Below are positions 13,887 through 16,195 of a stretch of DNA of 16,195 bases, piece after piece (the first letter of the stretch is position 1; the number at the start of each line of letters is the position of its first letter). A program made the position numbers and the translations under genes. A model generated the notes under the pieces. That model saw nothing but the letters and a program-made list of their open reading frames with translations. It searched no databases and was not told the DNA's origin. Where the stretch lies: positions 1-16,195 of the forward strand of contig JALVAI010000482.1 in assembly GCA_027011235.1 (NCBI GenBank), written 5' to 3'. Origin of the DNA: Desulfobulbaceae bacterium (GTDB lineage Bacteria > Desulfobacterota > Desulfobulbia > Desulfobulbales > Desulfobulbaceae).

Positions 13887-15032
13887 TCAATAGGAACCGC
13901 GACCACCCAGATCCACCAGGCTCATCTTCTTGCTGTCCATGGATTTCCAGACATAGATAACGTAGGCAAGAACAACGGGAATAAGCAGGGCCACCCAGGT
14001 CATCACCTGCAGGGTATAGAGACTGGATGAGGCATTATAGATGGTCAGACTGGACTGGAGATCAACCTTTGAGGGATAAAATGCCGTATTGTTAAACCCG
14101 GCCATTCCAAAGATGGCCAGGCCCAGCAACACCGTGCCCAGCCCGGATGACCAGATACCGCACCTGGCAGATGTTTTGGCCGTCAGCATGACCCCGGTCA
14201 CGACCAGCAGCAGCCCGAATACCAACGAGATAAACAGGGCCGGCACCTCGATGAGATTGAGAAAATACTTAAAGGTGACACGAACAATCTCTCCGTTCTG
14301 GCCAATGGCATAGCCGTCCATGGGGATAATCTGGAGAACAAACCAGCCGAGAAAGGGCAGGCTGTAGAGAAAATTTTTATAGGCTGCGGCCCGTAACCGC
14401 TCCTCCAGGCCGTCGTTGTCGGTGAAGTCAATATTATTCAGCAGATACATGGCACCTAAAGCGCGGGCATTAAAGACCAGAAACAGGCCAACGGAAAGAT
14501 TGAACAGGGAAAAGGCGGCCTCGAGCCCGCGCAGGGAGCTGGTCCAGGTCACCAGGTTGTATTGGCTTAAAACAAAATTGGAACCGGTGAAAAAGGTGCC
14601 GACGGCTGCCCCGATAAGCAGGATGCCGACAACGCCGTTTACCAGGAGAAATCCCTCGTAAACCCGTGCGCCCAGGATGTTACCGGGCTTTTTGCGATAC
14701 TCGTAACTGACCGCCTGAATGATAAAGGTAAACAAAATGAGAATCCATACCCAGTAGGCACCACCGAAAGAGGTGGCGTAAAACTTGGGAAAGGCAGCAA
14801 ACAGGGCGCCGCCGAACAGGACCAGGGTTGTGAAGGTCAACTCCCATTTTCTTCCCAGTGAGTTGATGATCAGGTCCTTGTCGGTATCTGTCTCCGCCAC
14901 CTGCCAGAGCAGTGTCTGCCCGCCCTGAACAAAGGTCAGAAAGAGAAACAGGGAACCAACCACGGAACAGAGCAACCACCAGAGTTCCTGTAACTGGGCA
15001 TGGCTTGCATTTTGAATCCATAAGGCAATCAT
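13887..15032 (-). CDS. cydB: Cytochrome bd ubiquinol oxidase subunit II
   Basis: A 381-residue membrane protein with about eight or more helices, the haem-free partner of CydA. The N-terminus (ELWWLLCSVVGSLFLFLTF, then GGALFAAFPKFYATSFGGAYW at about 74-94) aligns with E. coli CydB, but the DGFDMG motif of that protein is replaced by QGGQTL (Q36, Q39) and E64 stands at the position of Asp58. This is the pattern of the Bacteroidetes-like CydB group. The ATG at 15032 follows AAAGGAG at 8 nt. It is the first gene of the operon, 52 nt upstream of the Rrf2 gene; in most cyd operons cydA comes first. Confidence 0.96.
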   Translation of the reverse strand: MIALWIQNASHAQLQELWWLLCSVVGSLFLFLTFVQGGQTLLWQVAETDTDKDLIINSLGRKWELTFTTLVLFGGALFAAFPKFYATSFGGAYWVWILILFTFIIQAVSYEYRKKPGNILGARVYEGFLLVNGVVGILLIGAAVGTFFTGSNFVLSQYNLVTWTSSLRGLEAAFSLFNLSVGLFLVFNARALGAMYLLNNIDFTDNDGLEERLRAAAYKNFLYSLPFLGWFVLQIIPMDGYAIGQNGEIVRVTFKYFLNLIEVPALFISLVFGLLLVVTGVMLTAKTSARCGIWSSGLGTVLLGLAIFGMAGFNNTAFYPSKVDLQSSLTIYNASSSLYTLQVMTWVALLIPVVLAYVIYVWKSMDSKKMSLVDLGGRGSY

Positions 15033-15079
15033 GAGTTTACTCCTTTGAAGTAGCTGAAAAAATATCGAACAAAGACATT

Positions 15080-15098
15080 TAAGATTGATTTGGTCTTA
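15080..15098. promoter_or_regulatory. Inverted repeat over the cyd -10, possible operator
   Basis: TAAGA (15080-15084) and TCTTA (15094-15098) are exact inverted arms with a 9-nt spacer. They overlap the -10 box and the expected transcription start of the cydB promoter. A repressor bound here would block the promoter. The Rrf2 regulator of the same operon is the obvious candidate, but no second copy of the motif was seen in the window. Confidence 0.35.
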
Positions 15099-15123
15099 TA
15101 TTGAAAAACTAATTTTCTGTCAA
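15095..15123 (-). promoter_or_regulatory. Sigma-70-type promoter of the cyd operon
   Basis: On the minus strand, TTGACA (15118-15123) and TATAAG (15095-15100) are separated by exactly 17 nt. The -35 is a perfect consensus match and the -10 differs at one base. It lies 62 nt upstream of the cydB ATG, with an AT-rich spacer and leader. This is the clearest promoter in the window. Confidence 0.8.
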
Positions 15124-15170
15124 GGAAGAAAAATACCGGGATTGGCATCGATTTTCTGGCCCCATGCTGA

Positions 15171-16013
15171 TTATACCAGGGATGTGGCCACCCGCCCCTC
15201 TTCGTCAAGCCGGCAGGCCTTCATATAGATATCGTGATAAAAGGTAAACCAGCATTGGTTGCGAATGTACTCCGGCAGCAGACGCTCTTTTATCCGCACC
15301 ACATCCAGAGGAAAGTTGTCATAGGCCATGATCCACAGAGGATTGGCATGGGTATGGGTGGGAAAAAGATCACCGAGGTGGACGGCACACTCTTTCTCTC
15401 CCTCCATGGCCACCAATTGATGACCGCGGGTGTGGCCCCCGGTCAGACGAACGGTGATCCCGGGCACGATTTGCGCATCACCATCGACAAGTTCCAGCAG
15501 GCCGCTGTCGGCAAGCCCGGAAAAGTTATCCGGCCAATAGGTATGGGCCGAACGGATATTGGGGGCGCAGACATCCTCCCATTCCCGTTTCTGTACAATA
15601 TGCCGGGCACGGGGAAAGGTCAGCTCCATGCCGCCGGTATCATTGCGCATGACAACGCCGCCGGCATGATCAAAATCGCAATGAGTCAGGATGACGATAT
15701 CAATATCGTCCCTTGCCAGACCCTTTGCCGCCAGGTCCTCCACCAGTGACCAGTCCCGGTATACCCGGAAGATCTGCTTTTGTTTGACGGTAAGTTTATT
15801 GCCCAGACCGGTATCGATCAGAATATTGTGCCCTTCTACCGTTACCAGCAGGGGGGCGTTGAGCAGTTTGATATAATTCTCCTCATCGGGCGGGTATTTT
15901 TTCCGCCAGAGTATTTTCGGCACCGCGCCATACATGGTGCCGCCGTCCAGCTCAAATTCACCGCCGCCGAGCCAGGATATCTCCATGGATCCCAGATCAA
16001 GAAGAGTTGTCAT
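15171..16013 (-). CDS. Metallo-beta-lactamase-fold hydrolase (lactonase-like)
   Basis: A 280-residue soluble protein of the metallo-beta-lactamase superfamily, closest in style to the YtnP/AHL-lactonase-like group. Metal motif 1 reads THCDFDHAGG (H111, D113, D115, H116), so the second histidine of HxHxDH is an aspartate. The other ligands are present: H198 in GGHTRGH, bridging D215 in HLGDLFPTH, and H260 in TFYHD. A lactone or other ester substrate is plausible but unproven. The ATG at 16013 is chosen because it follows GAGGT at 6 nt; an upstream in-frame ATG at 16040 has no ribosome site. It lies upstream of cydB on the same strand, but the strong promoter between them makes cydB independent. 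Confidence 0.88.
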   Translation of the reverse strand: MTTLLDLGSMEISWLGGGEFELDGGTMYGAVPKILWRKKYPPDEENYIKLLNAPLLVTVEGHNILIDTGLGNKLTVKQKQIFRVYRDWSLVEDLAAKGLARDDIDIVILTHCDFDHAGGVVMRNDTGGMELTFPRARHIVQKREWEDVCAPNIRSAHTYWPDNFSGLADSGLLELVDGDAQIVPGITVRLTGGHTRGHQLVAMEGEKECAVHLGDLFPTHTHANPLWIMAYDNFPLDVVRIKERLLPEYIRNQCWFTFYHDIYMKACRLDEEGRVATSLV

Positions 16014-16195
16014 GGATGTACCTCGTTTATGCCGCAACACAACCTGTCTCCGGCATTATTTTTTTTATGTTGCAGTGGCGAAGACCCATTCCCCAGGGTC
16101 ACGCAACACCTGTGCCTCCGTCCACTTGCGGAGGAGTGGTGTATTTTCACTGATTGCTTTACCCTGATAAAGGTGGCACAATAGCCGAAGAGGAA

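Noticed and set aside
16041..16195. Promoter or small gene upstream of the metallo-hydrolase
   Set aside because: Only weak hairpins (GACCC/GGGTC and CCACT/AGTGG) and an A-rich run were seen. There was no -35/-10 pair with proper spacing and no frame with a ribosome site.

Overview
The window looks like chromosomal DNA of a moderately GC-rich, Gram-negative bacterium. It carries a lipoprotein with an outer-membrane type sorting signal, UppP, a CHASE2/PAS/GGDEF/EAL signalling protein, an NtrB-type hybrid histidine kinase, and a cytochrome bd operon of the kind found in Bacteroidetes and many anaerobic Deltaproteobacteria/Desulfobacterota. A Desulfobulbales-like member of the Desulfobacterota is my best guess. 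This is inferred from gene style only; there is no rRNA or other marker here. No tRNA, rRNA, CRISPR array, transposase or phage gene was seen.

Layout. Positions 1-1560 (minus strand) hold uppP and, downstream of it, a DedA-family membrane protein cut by the window edge. Both families act on the undecaprenyl-phosphate lipid carrier. Positions 1726-4575 (minus) hold a 949-residue c-di-GMP protein whose cyclase motif is degenerate and whose phosphodiesterase motifs look intact. Positions 4939-5856 (minus) encode an EamA-type transporter. Two diverged copies of a palindromic repeat of about 110-136 bp, bounded by GTAAAAAC/GTTTTTAC, sit at 605-740 and 4697-4806.

Positions 6005-8733 (plus) are the only rightward block: a small lipoprotein followed by a membrane-anchored hybrid kinase. 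Positions 8775-11033 (minus) encode a 752-residue protein with a C-terminal AAA+ ATPase and an unrecognised N-terminal half that may have a ribokinase-like fold. This is the least familiar gene here. Between it and the cyd genes lies a large nested inverted repeat (11145-11275).

Positions 11287-15032 (minus) are a cytochrome bd oxidase operon in an unusual order: cydB, an Rrf2 regulator with three cysteines placed as in IscR, a DUF4492 protein, cydA overlapping it by 4 nt, and an unlisted 30-residue single-helix peptide with a strong ribosome binding site. That peptide is a good candidate for a bd small subunit. A near-consensus promoter at 15095-15123 drives the operon, and a short inverted repeat over its -10 could be an operator. 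Positions 15171-16013 (minus) encode a metallo-beta-lactamase-fold hydrolase whose metal motif is HxDxDH instead of HxHxDH.
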